Shown here piece by piece: positions 46,290 to 57,772 of a DNA stretch of 64,000 bases (positions within the stretch are counted from its first letter, which is position 1; every line of letters begins with the position of its first letter). The translations under genes were made by a program, and so were the position numbers. Source of the DNA: Paraescarpia echinospica (lineage: Eukaryota; Annelida; Polychaeta; Sabellida; Siboglinidae); NCBI GenBank assembly GCA_020002185.1, contig CM034534.1, forward strand, positions 30,709,851 to 30,773,850. The letters run 5' to 3'. The notes under the pieces were generated by a model that worked only from the letters and a program-made list of their open reading frames with translations, ran no database searches and was not told the origin of the DNA.

Positions 46290-46904
46290 CATATATATGT
46301 TTAAACATACGTAACGTCATGATAAATGAAAGCGCGACAGTCGTAGCTGGTACTATATAAATTCCCCTAGATACGCGCAGAAACGTCACCCGGATATTAT
46401 TTAACGCCCGGATAAATGTAAGCGCGAGACCGTGTCTCCGTGTGTACGCTGAAACTGCCAACATCAGGAGGCGCCACTTTCGCCGGTGTGTCACGGAAAT
46501 AGTGTCCTCGGTGATATGGCATTTTCAAAAAAGCTCCCTAAATTTAACAACGGATTCTGTTTAATTAGGCATTTTCTTATGAGCTCAATGTCTTAGTAAA
46601 ACGGTCCCAAGCCCGTAGGCTGGGGGTGCCATCAGTGCGTTCGCCCATCCCCCTTGCCTTGGCCATGCTGGGGCAAGAGTTCTGATTGAGATTTCAAAGA
46701 GGGTGCAGTTGGAAGATGGAACTGTCACGGTGGAACTGTCACACTCACAGCAACAACAAGAGAAGCTGCAAGATTGCGAGAATAGGTCCCAAGAATTAAT
46801 TCAGGAGTTAAAGGTAAGTAAGATGAATGACGTGAGGGACGAGACTTCATGAGGAGTAGTTCAATGGGAACATCAGTAATAAGCCGAATTATGTAAAGTA
46901 ATAG

Positions 46905-47250
46905 GGAAGTTTTTGTATGCCGCAGTACCCAATCCTTAGAACTGTTCAAAGTCTAAGAGCGTTACATTTTACTCCCTGGCAGACTTGTTCTATCGAACAC
47001 CATCTCGACTTCGCTGGGAATCATTCATCCATGCTGTAATCACTGCGCAAAGAATACCAGTACACACACACACATCAACCACTGTCTGTAGCTAGGTAGT
47101 CGTCCATACAGCTGCGTGAACTGGAGCAACTTGAAGTGAACAAACTTGCCCAAGGTTCGTAACGGCAGCCGAGGATTCAAACCAGGAATCACTCGACCTG
47201 GAATACCCAACGCTCTAATCAATACGACACCGCGCTCCACCACGTGGGCC
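46905..47250 (-). mobile_element. tRNA-derived SINE, full length
   Basis: On the minus strand the head ends near 47245 and the B-box region reads GTGATTCCTGGTTTGAATCC. The body has CAAGTTCGTTACG-type and GAACTGG-type blocks and GTCTGCCAGGGAG, and the 3' end lies near 46910. The order matches the SINE at 60127-60455. 47251-47830 shows no other feature. Confidence 0.65.
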
Positions 47251-47831
47251 AGTCACGTGATGAGAGTGGAGGCGGTCTGGCTAGCAACGAGAGCAGCCGA
47301 GGAGAAACGTCTAAGACGTAGGAGAAGACTCTAATCCACACTCGCCTGACTGGTGGCCACAGCGAGAGCTTCCTTCAGTTTCTCATTTCTCAATTTTTCC
47401 CAACATAGCTGATATTCAAGTTCCGTTTTCACATCTGTAAATACACACTCGATACAGCCATGCAGTAAGAAACTACTCCCACCACGTCATTCGGAAACAG
47501 ATAGACAAACTGCTAGTTTATTACCAACATACATGTTTTCACTTTTCCTAGAACTTTACCTAAACACACAAATTAAATATGACTTTGATATTTGTTGTCA
47601 CCGACAGACAATAATTATGTTCGTATCCCGAACGTGTGAAAAAAAAGGCACTACCATAGAAATTACGAACGGACGGGTGTAATTGTGATATATATATATA
47701 TAATTATATATATTCTCTAAAACTAAAAACCCAGATACACTATAAATATATTTGTACAATCAAGAAACCTACCAAACTGCGACTTCTTCCTTTTCCAAAT
47801 CTTGTCAAATTTCTGAAATTAGTTAACAAAT

Positions 47832-48075
47832 TATGAGAGAGAGATAGAGAGGGAGAGAGAGGGAGAGTGAGTGAGTGACTTAGTGACTGGGGAATACGTA
47901 AGTGGGTGAGTGAGTGAATGAGTGAGTGTGAAAGTGGGTGATTGAGTGAGTGAGTGCGTGGGTGATTGAGTTAATGAGTGAGTGAGTTAGTGAGTGAGTG
48001 AGTGAGTGAGTGAGAGAGTGAGAGAGTGACTGAGTGAGTGAGTGAGAGAGAGAGAGAGAGAGTGACTGGGTGAGT

Positions 48076-48145
<70 letters not shown>
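47832..48145. repeat. (GAGT)n and (GA)n microsatellites
   Basis: GAGTGAGTGA repeats grade into pure GA. A second CACGCA repeat lies at 48225-48302. Confidence 0.95.
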
Positions 48146-48146
<1 letters not shown>

Positions 48147-48451
48147 GTAACAGACACAGACAGAGGGAGGAAGAGGACATATATATAGCGACTGAAAGAC
48201 AGACCGCTATTTTGAATATCAAATAACACACACACGCACGCACGCACGCACGCACACACACGCACGCACACACGCATACGCGCGCACCCACACACACACA
48301 CATATATATATGTACAGTCTAAAGATACCCGAGTGACTATGAAATAACTACAATATAACGAACATCCGAGTTTATTTAGACTCACCGTACGATTTCTTGC
48401 CATGTCAGGTCGCCGCCATTTTGGAAGATGCATATTACATTTTGCCTTGCA

Positions 48452-48615
48452 GGCCGCCAGATGTGCCTTCCGCTATAACCGGCACAATCCTATCATATAA
48501 AATCTGCTTCGCTAGATATTTCTCGGTCAACGAGAACATTATAGATACCGGTATAGAGATAATGTGCAAACGCAATAGTATAAATGCACGGCAAGTTCAG
48601 TTCATATTAAACTAA
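48452..48615 (+). CDS. Possible host exon with fibronectin type III-like start
   Basis: A good acceptor (CATTTTGCCTTGCAG) precedes a frame reading RPPDVPSAITGTILSYKIC, then FARYFSVNENIIDTGIEIM, to a TAA at 48613. PP..P...ITGTILSYKIC resembles strands A-C of an FN3 domain. Only one side has a splice signal, so this is tentative. 48616-49490 is AT-rich with no feature. Confidence 0.35.
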
Positions 48616-49492
48616 TAGTAGACTGCTGTTGTTATGTGGACGTATGCTATACATCTTTACACCAAACATTGTTCGCATTACAGTATACAAGTGTAATATA
48701 GCCAGTACCGGAATATTTCCACACGAGAATTGTGCGTTTCACCAATACGCACGCATACACACACACACACACACCTAAATAACTAAAAACGGCTCATCGT
48801 ATCCATGTTTTCCTTTGCAGCTAATACCCAATAATAAATATATCATATAAAGCAATGATGAAAATATGTCTTTAATTTAGACATATTTTCTTTAATTTAG
48901 ACATATTGACTCAACTGTGTGGCAAATTTAAAGGAATTTAATGTATGTTAAGTTTTTCACTGTGTTAGTTCAAATAGTGGTATAAATAGCAATAACAATA
49001 ATGAACAGTAGGTATATCAGCAATGCCTTTGACTGGATGTCTCAGAGAACAAAATGCCATTTTCTAACGAGGTCTCCGTAACGTAATAATTAGTTATGGT
49101 ATTTTCACACAAATGCTAATAATTAGCGAATTAGGAGACGTTCAAAAGTTTGCAGAATTCCTGAAAATGGAACAAATAGTAAGATTTATATAACAATGGC
49201 ATTTCACTCCTCTCCTTTTAGGCAAAACAGCATCTCCTTCAGTGTAGTCTAACATAACTTGAATTGATAAAAAGCGATTCAAATACCGTTACATTTAGGT
49301 TTTTCCAGTCCGGTGAAGATGTCTATATCATTTCGTAATGCATATGATGCTAACAAATTGGACCTCATATTCAACATACATGTAACATGCAATCGGAAAA
49401 TACAATCTTTGTGTGAAGATATTTTGCCTCCATGTACTACTGTACTTCTTCTATCCACTTCTATCCAATGTCAATTGAATCAAAGAAAATGC

Positions 49493-49493
<1 letters not shown>

Positions 49494-49552
<59 letters not shown>

Positions 49553-49660
49553 TGTGTGTGTGTGTGTGGCGGAGGTGCTAGCGTGTATGCGTGCGGGCGT
49601 GTGAGCGTGCGTGCGTGTGAGCGTACGTGCGTGCGTACGTGCGTGCGTGCATTCTTGCAT
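49494..49660. repeat. (GT)n and (GCGT)n microsatellite
   Basis: GT repeat (49497-49568) followed by GCGTGCGT repeats, close to the last visible exon of the minus-strand gene. Confidence 0.95.
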
Positions 49661-49672
49661 GCGTTAGAATAC

Positions 49673-49830
49673 CTCTCGGAGGTGCATATTTTCCCGCATG
49701 AGCGACTCGTAGTTCGGTCTGTCGAGTATGAAGGTGTAAGTCCATTCTTTTCTCGTCTGAGTCACTTTTGATACAATAGACAACGTTGGCATAGTCTCCG
49801 TCTGTGTTGACCGCGTGTGGCGCCACCGGT
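49673..49830 (-). CDS. Host membrane protein gene, exon 3
   Basis: On the minus strand CTTTTAAACAG precedes the exon and GAG|GTATTC follows. In the phase demanded by exon 2 (phase 1) the frame reads RWRHTRSTQTETMPTLSIV, KVTQTRKEWTYTF and ILDRPNYESLMRENMHLRE and ends in phase 0. A longer overlapping open frame exists in another phase but has no matching splice sites. This would be the basic, presumably cytoplasmic, part after the membrane segment of exon 2. Confidence 0.6.
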
Positions 49831-50042
49831 CTGTTTAAAAGTACTCGTGTGAATGAACAGTTCGGGACTCGAATATATGTGTCCTTACGTTGGTCCAAGG
49901 ACAGAGATACCCACAAGCCGGTCTTAGGAAACGTGTGTACTCGGATTGTTCTTATGACGTAATATATCCAAGGTGGGTTATAGGACTGTTGTACATTCAA
50001 GGATGTCCATGGACACAATATAGTCACGTAAGTCCAAAAAAT

Positions 50043-50155
50043 AAACCCCCAAGTAGATGTATATATATATATATATACATCTACTTGGGGTTTTATTTTT
50101 AGATATACATTTATATTATATATATATATATCTACTTGGAGGTATATATATATAT
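50043..50155. repeat. AT-rich cruciform-forming palindromes
   Basis: CCCCAAGTAGATGTATATA and its exact inverse TATATACATCTACTTGGGG form arms of about 25 bp centred near 50070. A third CTACTTGGAGG copy lies at 50140. The structure sits in the intron between exons 2 and 3 of the minus-strand gene. A GT-rich run follows at 50210-50275. Confidence 0.88.
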
Positions 50156-50299
50156 AAGAGAGAGAGACGTATCCACCAGCACAATATGTGCACCCAGGTG
50201 TAAATAAATGTGTGTGTGTGTGTGCGTGTGTATGTGTGTGTCTGTATGTGCGTGTGTGCGTGTGTGTTTGTTTGTACGTCACGTGGACAGGCAACTGAC

Positions 50300-50441
50300 C
50301 GTAGCTGGGTCGGCCGAAGGTGGTGGCCACAGACAACAAAATTCCAATGATGACGTAAATAGTCATCAAAGACGACATTGACTGGAGGCTCACAAAAGCA
50401 TCTTCGACATCGATGAACTCACTGTACGGGCATGCCTCGAT
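50300..50441 (-). CDS. Host membrane protein gene, exon 2
   Basis: The minus-strand acceptor ATTTGGTAG lies at 50442 and the donor G|GTCAGT at 50299. The frame starts in phase 0, as required by exon 1, and reads IEACPYSEFIDVEDAFVSLQ, then SMSSLMTIYVIIGILLSVA, a single strong transmembrane helix, and TTFGRPSY, ending in phase 1. A helix preceded by FVSLQSM is reminiscent of the last membrane segment of ionotropic receptors, but I cannot assign a family. Confidence 0.6.
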
Positions 50442-50984
50442 CTACCAAATGACAAATCGGAACAATGTAATGGGTCGTGCTGGCGTAAATAAGTACACAA
50501 AAAATAGCGATGAGTTTCCGGTCAGTATAACCTCACACAACGTCACTGCATTTTGTGAACAATCAACACACATGTGTGCGTGTGTGCACTGTACACGCGC
50601 GCGTGCGCGCATGTGTGTCTACATGTGCATGCGTGCATGCAAGTGTGTGTGCAGGCATGCGTGCGTAAGTGGGTGTGTGCGGGCGTGCTTGAGTGCCGGC
50701 GCGCGTACTTTGCAGTGATGCGAACTGTATGAAGTGCACAAGCAACCACTGTTGTCTGTTCTGTTGTGGGAGGTCCTCTTGCAGTGCTAATGAGAGGACA
50801 CGAACCACAGTGATCAGTGATTTAAAGACATGTGTATGTACTTTCGGAATCCCTGCGACGTAGGCCTTTCTCGCCATATGCGGGGAATGTTTGTCTTCTT
50901 TAAAAGTGTAGCAAAGCGGCATCGTTTGGCAATTACTACCGTGTGCATAGGAACACGCGCGCGTGAATGAGTAAACGATCTTAC

Positions 50985-51248
50985 CCGTCTCTTTGCTAGT
51001 GTCTTTTCCCACAAAATATCATAAACCTCGCGGAAGAAACTAGGTATGTATGTTGCTTCTATATCGGCGCCATAACATTCCAAAGAATCCATGTGGCCGA
51101 GTTCACTGTTGTGCTGCCAACCTGAAGCGTTTTGTAGCGTTCGTCGCCAGCAAATAACAGAAACTATGACGTCACGCCGGATCGTTTCATGATCACAGAG
51201 GTCACAGCGCATGAGCAGCAGCAGAATAATAAAGACGATTTGTAACAC
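50985..51248 (-). CDS. Host membrane protein gene, exon 1 (candidate signal peptide)
   Basis: The ATG at 51248 opens MLQIVFIILLLLMRC, a clear signal-peptide-like hydrophobic start. It continues with RRDVIVSVICWRRTL, LECYGADIEATYIPSFF and REVYDILWEKTLAKRR and ends exactly at CGG|GTAAGATC in phase 0 (88 codons). Alternatively the hydrophobic start could be intronic read-through and the exon internal. With exon 2 it gives an in-frame protein with an ectodomain followed by a membrane helix. Confidence 0.6.
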
Positions 51249-51477
51249 AGTCGATTAAAATGATAAAACAACTGACAGGGAAGGAACAACAGTCCACTGA
51301 ACAAGTGTTTTAGGCCTGCGGAAAGTTGCAACAACGGATGTTTTAGTAATATCTCGATTGGTTAAAAATAATGTCCATACGAGACATATCACGAAAGTGA
51401 TTTTTGTACCTCTTACATTTTTCGAAAACATACGTGCATGTACGATTTGGTGAAGAATAAAGCATTGCTTTAAAGTG

Positions 51478-51562
51478 ACCACACGCACGCACGCACGCAT
51501 GCACGCACACACGCACTCACGCACAAACACACACATACACGCGCGCGCGCGTACACGTACAC
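51478..51562. repeat. CACG/CACA microsatellite
   Basis: Imperfect ACGC and ACAC repeats upstream of the minus-strand gene. 51249-51477 and 51563-51720 are otherwise unremarkable. Confidence 0.9.
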
Positions 51563-51719
51563 ACATTCATTGTTTATTATGATTTTTTGGACAGTTAAAT
51601 TCCTGTTTTATTCATAAAAATAAAACATCAATAACGATTTAGACTATCATAACCAACAACTTTCAAAACGGAATAATAGAGAAACTGTTGTGTATGCCCA
51701 ACAATAAATATAGAGAAGA

Positions 51720-52330
51720 TGATCAATTCCAGTTGCGTTGAGGTGTCTGATGCCGCCTCTGGTCCAGTACGTAGAACAGCAATTTCAATAAATGAGAGAG
51801 GACGCCCTCTGCGGAGACGGATTCTAAGCGGAGAGGGTCAGGGGCGTGGTGTGACCAAGAAACTTGGCTGCATATACGTATATCACGTGGTGTGACATGT
51901 GGGTAAATCAAGGCATTTTCCAGTCAGTGTTGTTGGGATTTGAGTTCTGGATAATTTCAGTGAGACTGCCTTGTATCACCCAGTCACTAATCTTGCGAGC
52001 TGCCGTTGGACAGCTTCCAGCCGTTGGAAGTTGGTTCTGGTGATCTGCTGGCATGTACACTATGAGGAGCCTAACTAGTGTCTCGTAGCACTGCGCCTTG
52101 ATCTTTGATGAACAGCTACACAGGTTCTTAATTCCTTAGGAAGGCTCTGCTTTTTGCTTCCTTGCGATGGCATCGGTATGGGCATTCCAGATCAGGTGTC
52201 CAGCTGTGAAACCATAGTGTAGGAGGTTGATAGCGATCAGTTGGAAGTACACCTTGTTAAAATGCCTTGTTTGAAGTCCACAAGAATCACTTTTCTCCAT
52301 CACATATTTAAGACACAAAATTGCCCAAAG
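51720..52330 (-). mobile_element. LINE ORF2 C-terminal remnant (CR1/Jockey-like)
   Basis: The minus strand reads, with stops, GIKNLCSCSSKIKAQCYETLVR and then AARKISDWVIQGSLTEII, given here in part. These match the CP..VK...Y.TLVRP and AAR....Y....S.T.ML blocks that follow the RT domain in CR1- and Jockey-type LINEs. It is separated from the next LINE by about 320 bp of unique sequence and may be a different copy. Confidence 0.55.
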
Positions 52331-52644
52331 GAAATCTCGAACAACTTACCCCCATGCAGTGTCTCCTACACGATTTGACTGTAATTGTGACAAATGGTGG
52401 CGCCCCCTCATGGATTGTCAAATGTTAAACGGACAAGTGGTAAACATAATTATGACAAACCATTGGTTAGACAAAGTCAGCAACGATGACACATAACGAT
52501 TGAGTTTGTATGAATTATACTGACAACAATTGATCGATTGTTTTTATGGTAATATTCCGCAGCGCAATGCAACTTCTCAGCTTTAGGAAGTAAGCACCAT
52601 AACCGCTAATATCGCCCAGCCCATGCACAACGCAAACTGGCTAA

Positions 52645-53950
52645 ATTATTACTTAGGTTGTTGCTGACCGTAGGCGGTGGCCTCGGTGGTCAGATTTGAG
52701 CTTGTTTCTTTAAAAGCTCTAAGGCTAAGCCTTAGGCTTCCTGGTAAGGCGGCTTTGTGGTCGTAGAGAAATTCTTCCGTTCTCCAGTGGTTATCTAGGC
52801 GGTTTTTAAATGAATTGATACTAAGTGCATTTACTACCTGTTCTGGTAAATTGTTCCACATTTTTGTAACTGATTGAAAAAACTCTCCTTTCTTGTATTT
52901 ACATGTGAACGTTCTTTGAATAATTTCAAACTATGACCCCTTGTTCCTTCCTTTATTTCACAGTCTCAGCATAACCTGACAATGTTAAAAGATACATTCA
53001 TATCATACTTGCCTTTTAACAGTTTATATACTTCTGTCATATCTCCGCGTGTTCTTCAATATGCTAATGTAGGGAGTTTCAACCTCTTAAGTCTTTCCTC
53101 GTAAGTAATATCCTTCATTCCTGGGAGTTGCTTAGTTGCACGTCTCTGCACATTTTCTATCGCATCCTTATATTTTTGTTTATAAGGGGACTATATGCTT
53201 ACTGCGTAATCTAAAGGACTCCTTACTAAAGCTTTATATAGTGGTATAAAACTATTTTTAAGGTTGTAAACATTCTTCTAATAATTGCCATTATACTGTT
53301 TGGTTTATTAATCTTTTTAGTTGATATTCTTGTCAAATTGTAACTTTGAGTCAATAATAACCCCAATATCTTTTTCTTCTTCTATAAGATCTAACTCATA
53401 GACCGTATTATTGATTTTTAAATTGTAAGTATACATATGTTCATCTTTTTTTCTTATGTGCATCAGTTTACATTTGTCTAGATGAAATTTTAATAACCAT
53501 TGATTAGACCATGGCATAAGTTTATCTAAATCTTCTTGTAGTGTGTTATGGTCATCTGCGCTATTAACTGTTCTTAAAATTTTAGTGTCATCTGCAAACA
53601 TATATAAGTCTGAATCTATATTGCTTGGTAGATCGTTTATATACAGAATGAATTTAGTTTGCCTATCAATCTTCTGTGGGGGACGGTATCAAAAGCCTTC
53701 ATGAAATCTAAATACACTGTGTCTATAGAGTCTCCTCTATCTAATGCATTGGTCCAAGATTCCATAACATTTAACAGTTGTAGTACGGTTGAACGACCTT
53801 TAATAAAACCATATTGTTCTTTACTGAAAAGGTTATTACTTGTCATATGAATAACAATGTGGTCTTTTATGTATTGTTCCATGCATTTGCATAATATACT
53901 CGTTATACTTACAGGTCTGTAATTTCCTGCATTTTTACGGCTTCCCTTTT
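52645..53950 (-). pseudogene. CR1-like LINE, 3' part: reverse transcriptase C-terminal half and end
   Basis: On the minus strand the RT begins near 53945 with KKGSRKNAGNYRPVSITS, then SKEQYGFIKGRSTVLQLL, VYLDFMKAFDTVPHRRL, the catalytic FADDTKI at about 53590 and WLLKFHLDKCKLMHI and EEEKDIGVIID. After a more decayed stretch the protein ends with MWNNLPEQVVNALSINSFK and NRLDNHW near 52790, a standard CR1 C terminus. Stops occur between 53600 and 53640 and below 53317. Its upstream half lies beyond an insertion, at 56255-56930. Confidence 0.85.
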
Positions 53951-54647
53951 TAGTCCTTTGGCCGAAGGTCCAAGGGACTATTGCCATCACTCTGCGTCCG
54001 CTGTTAGCTGCCGTATCTCAGAAACCGTTCAGCAACTTTTTCTCTAATTTTGCATAGACATAACTTGGGGCACTGCCACTATGCACAAGAAATCTGTATT
54101 TGATTGAATTATTTTAAGGGCTCCCTAGGGCCTCCAAGGACCCCAAAACTGGTAAAAATGTAACGTTTGGCCTATTTTTTCAAAAACTGTTCAGCAACTT
54201 TTTTTCTAATTTTGCATAGATGTAACTTAGGGTGTTGCCTCTATATACAAGAAATCTGTATTTGATTGAATCATTCTAAGGGCAACTAAGGGGCCCCCAA
54301 AGTGCAAAAGGTTTACATTATTTAGTGGTGTGGTTTTGAGAAGGGCCCTTGAGACCACCCCCAACATTAGATGTTGTGTATTGTGCCACAAAGTCAACAG
54401 CTGTGACTAATCTCTACAACCCAGTCCATTGAGACCTTGACTAATCTTTAATTGGTCACAGCACCCAGGCAGAGTAGACACACTTGACCCCTGTTAGACT
54501 GAACAGTTGCCTAACACTTTTAAACTGTATCTTCAAAACTATTGATTTTCTATAATTGCAAGTTGTATTTATTTTGATGTTCATTTAATTATTATAAAAT
54601 GGTGTGACTGTGGTGTCTATTGGTTAAAGATGTATTGTCTGTAGAAA

Positions 54648-54722
54648 CCTGTAGGTGACAAACATAGAAAATTAATATTCTGTCACCTGTAGGTGACAAA
54701 CATAGAAAATTAATATTCTGGA
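54648..54722 (+). repeat. Perfect short tandem duplication
   Basis: CCTGTAGGTGACAAACATAG followed by AAAATTAATATTCTG occurs twice in direct succession, 39 bp apart. Confidence 0.9.
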
Positions 54723-54969
54723 CAACTATAGAGTGAAATATCCTACACTTTATTTATATCAAATGCATTCTACTGTTCTGTTTACGCTTGCCATGCCTTG
54801 TGTAGACATGGTACTGTGTAAATCAATTGTATCAATATAGACTAATAATTACAGATTCACAATATAGTTGACACCTGAAACAACCAAATGTCAACCATTA
54901 GAAGAGTTGACATAGTTCCGCTATACACAAGCAAGAAATCTGTATTTGATTGAATCATTCTAGTGTCAT

Positions 54970-55350
54970 CAGCATATAGTAGAACATACATTTTCTACAT
55001 CATCATCCCTAAGGTTGTTGTAAATTTAACCAGCTGCCATGTCAAGTCCGTTATAATTGTGACTAACAGTGTTCAAAATTATTCAGGTAAATAGCAAATA
55101 ACAAAGGACACAAGTTTTCTCCTTGCCATACCTCTACACATGAGAAGAAGGCTGACACAGCCTGGCCCTGATTTATACATGATTTAGCATTTTTGTACAT
55201 GTTGTATACAACTTTCAACACAATACCATTAATACCGCATGAAATTATCTTAGACCACAGGGAGGACCGGTCTACTAAATCAAATGCTTTCTTATAATCA
55301 ATGAAGGCACAATAAAGCCTTTTGCGTCGAGACAAATACAATTCAACCAA
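54970..55350 (-). pseudogene. Nested LINE reverse transcriptase fragment of another family
   Basis: On the minus strand, RLYCAFIDYKKAFDLVDRSS and WSKIISCGINGIVLKVVYN are followed by the QGENLCPLLFAIYLNNFE block (usually RQGE) and, after a break, VLLYADDT near 54985. The sequence differs clearly from the CR1-like element around it. It is only a palm-domain scrap, with a frame break between the two catalytic regions. 55355-56230 shows no further coding sequence. Confidence 0.8.
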
Positions 55351-56254
55351 TACACCTATTTGAACACTGCCTGCTCTTCATCTATTACATTTGCTTTGTT
55401 TAGGTATGTGGTCAGTCTGGTGTTCTGAACAATCACTAAGGATTAATGAACACTTGTGCAGAATGTCACCCACTTGGCAGGTTTAATTGATCTATTCAGC
55501 AATGATGACACTGCATAGGCCTCACTCTGGACACTGTCACTCACAGTGTTGTGTATTGTCTTAGTTGGTGCATTGAGCTAATATACTTGACCATGAATCA
55601 GTGGTGGCTCTGGTTGTGTATTACACCCAGCTGTGGAGCTAAGATTCTCTGCCTGCTATTGTTTGATGGAAACTGACTAATCTGTAATTGGTCACTGGCA
55701 GTAGCTTGTGTCAACAGACAGCATTAAGCCACTAGACCCCTGTTAAACTGGACAGTTGCCTGTAGGTTTTAAACTGTGTCAAACAGTGAGTCTACCTTTT
55801 GCTCTCAGATAATCTGTCCTCTTAGTTTTACACATGAAGACATAATCTGGCATAACTTGATAAGTCTTTGTAGCAGCACATTTGTACTTCCAGTGTATCA
55901 TTGCAACATAACATACATATTACATACTGTGTGCCACATTTGAATGTTGTGCATGTAATATTTCCATGCAATCCATTTGCATATATAATGTAAAACTTCA
56001 ACAGCCGTTTTCTTAATTTTCACTTTTTGATCCCTACCATGTTCAATGCTCCATAACTTTGCCAATTTTTGTAGCAGTCATATTTTTTGAAACCGTGTAA
56101 AGCACCCTACCAAACCTTTACAAGGATGTAAGAAAACAATGTTACAATTTTTCCGACTTATCACTCATTTGGTCAGCTGTGGTCACATATAGACGTATTA
56201 GTCCAAAGGACTTCAGGGCCACTTGGCCCATTTTTATATATTGCTGAGATCCTT

Positions 56255-56930
56255 CCCTGTTTCCATTCCTATGAAAGCTCATCCATAGCTAGAGAATTAT
56301 TAAAAAGCCTAGTTAATGGTATACATAATTGGGTCGATAATTCTTTTAGGAATCTAGGGTGTATACCATCTGGTTCTACTGATTTACCCACATTGAGATT
56401 ATTTAGATTTTCTTTAACCATTTCCTCCTTAATAGTCAAATTTTCCATGCTGTGTTTGAATTCCACCGGCGGGATGCGGGGGATATCACCATCTGGTTCT
56501 ACATTAAAAACACTTGAGAAGAAGTTACCTAAGACATCTGCCTTTTCCCTGTCAGAATTTGTCAGTCTCGATTCCTGGTCATTAGGAACTATGTTCATAT
56601 CTGAAACACCTCCCCTACTTTTTGTTTTGGAATTCATGTATTTCCATACTGCTTTTGGGTTTGACTTAGCTTCTGATGCTAACTTTGTTTCAAACTCCTT
56701 CTGGATCTTCCTTGTTAATTTACGGACTTGATTTCTAGCCCTACAGTATTCATTATAGTATTTCCCTTCTTTGGTTTCCATATAACGCTTCCATAGTGTG
56801 TGTTTTTTTAATTGTTTTTACCGATTTCTTATCTAGGGGTATTTTCCCCTTGTGTATGTTTGTGTTACTAACTACTCTATGAAGTATGAACTCATCCTCT
56901 ATTTTTTATTATTAACAGCATCCACCTTGT
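56255..56930 (-). pseudogene. CR1-like LINE, 5' part: linker and start of the RT domain
   Basis: The minus strand reads KYYNEYCRARNQVRKLTRK, KAVWKYMNSKTKSRGGVSD, REKADVLGNFFSSVFNVEP and DGIHPRFLKELS, the endonuclease-RT linker typical of CR1-type LINEs. It runs to LFNNSLAMDELS at 56270, followed after a stop by a short EWKQGRISAIYK. The next residues expected are those at 53945, on the other side of the insertion. Upstream (above about 56930) the endonuclease is absent or unrecognisable. Confidence 0.85.
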
Positions 56931-57634
56931 AGATACTCCCTGGGATGAAGCTTAGAAGCTTAGGGGTAGAGTTAAGTTGAATCTGATGTGGGCCATTTAA
57001 GTAAAAGATTACCCAAACACATACACTTCTAAGACTAAGAAACTAACTTCACTAAGTCTAAATGACTCTTAAGTCTAAGACTGTCAAGACTAATAGCTAT
57101 ACTAGTAGAATTATAATTAAATCTCTAGTTCAGATAATTAAAACTAAATACTGTATTATAATCTCAATTCAGTTCATTGTTGCCTTATAATGTATTCTTG
57201 TTTAATTTTACAGATGAAATTAAAACCTTAATGAGAAGCTGTGGCCTAAAATGGAAGTAATCGTCACAGTGACCTAATCTATGCGGAGATTTGGACCAGA
57301 ACATTTGCCTGTTTGAAAGTTTACAAGGGCCATGGACCCCCCAGGTGCTAGATGAATCCAACCAGACCACTACTTTCTATGTATCTGAATGTGTCAACTT
57401 AAGACACTGCCTCGAATTTCAGTACAGCCATTAGCCTGGTATGGTCACCGGGTTGAAGACAACATCACTGACGTTCACCGCCATGTCCACTGACATGTCA
57501 GCCACTGATGTGTCAATCACTGGACAATGTCACCAGTCGGACGTGGTACTGCTGTGTGGCCCACCTCATGTCGTATGTTGATCTTTCACTGAATCATTAT
57601 CTCATTCACTTGGCTGTTTTAAAGTTGCACATAT
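56931..57634. other. No feature recognised
   Basis: AT-rich sequence with TAAGTCTAAGACT-type short repeats near 57030-57090. I see no exon with two good splice sites. Confidence 0.4.
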
Positions 57635-57772
57635 TGAATGGTCTATGTCTGTTTATTGATTTATTGATCTACTGTTCTTATTGCTACAACTCATATTGAA
57701 TGGTCTATGTCTGTTTATTGATTTATTACCATTTATTGATCTAATGTTCTTATTGCTACAACTCATATGTTG
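57635..57772 (+). repeat. Tandem duplication, about 60 bp
   Basis: ATTGAATGGTCTATGTCTG with the following TTTATTGATTTATTGATCTA and TTCTTATTGCTACAACTCAT occurs twice. The second copy has a 12-bp extra TTACCATTTATT. Confidence 0.9.

Larger units (their letters stand above)
53951..56231. mobile_element. Transposon-like insertion splitting the LINE, with imperfect inverted ends
   Basis: The LINE frame breaks at AAAAAGGG (53950) and resumes beyond 56231. The left end reads TTTGGCCGAAGGTCCAAGG, then GACTATTGCC. The right end, reverse complemented, reads TGGGCCAAGTGGCCCTGAAG and later TTTGGACTAATAC. TTTTTA adjoins both ends and may be the target duplication. Inside are three related copies of AGAAATCTGTATTTGATTGAAT (near 54091, 54249, 54926) and two copies of CTGTTCAGCAACTTTTTTTC-type sequence. 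No transposase is visible; inference: a non-autonomous DNA transposon. Confidence 0.6.

Noticed and set aside
49578..50393. 271-residue minus-strand open frame taken as one gene
   Set aside because: It runs through a GT microsatellite and the TA cruciform and lacks splice-phase support over exon 3. A three-exon model in another frame fits better.
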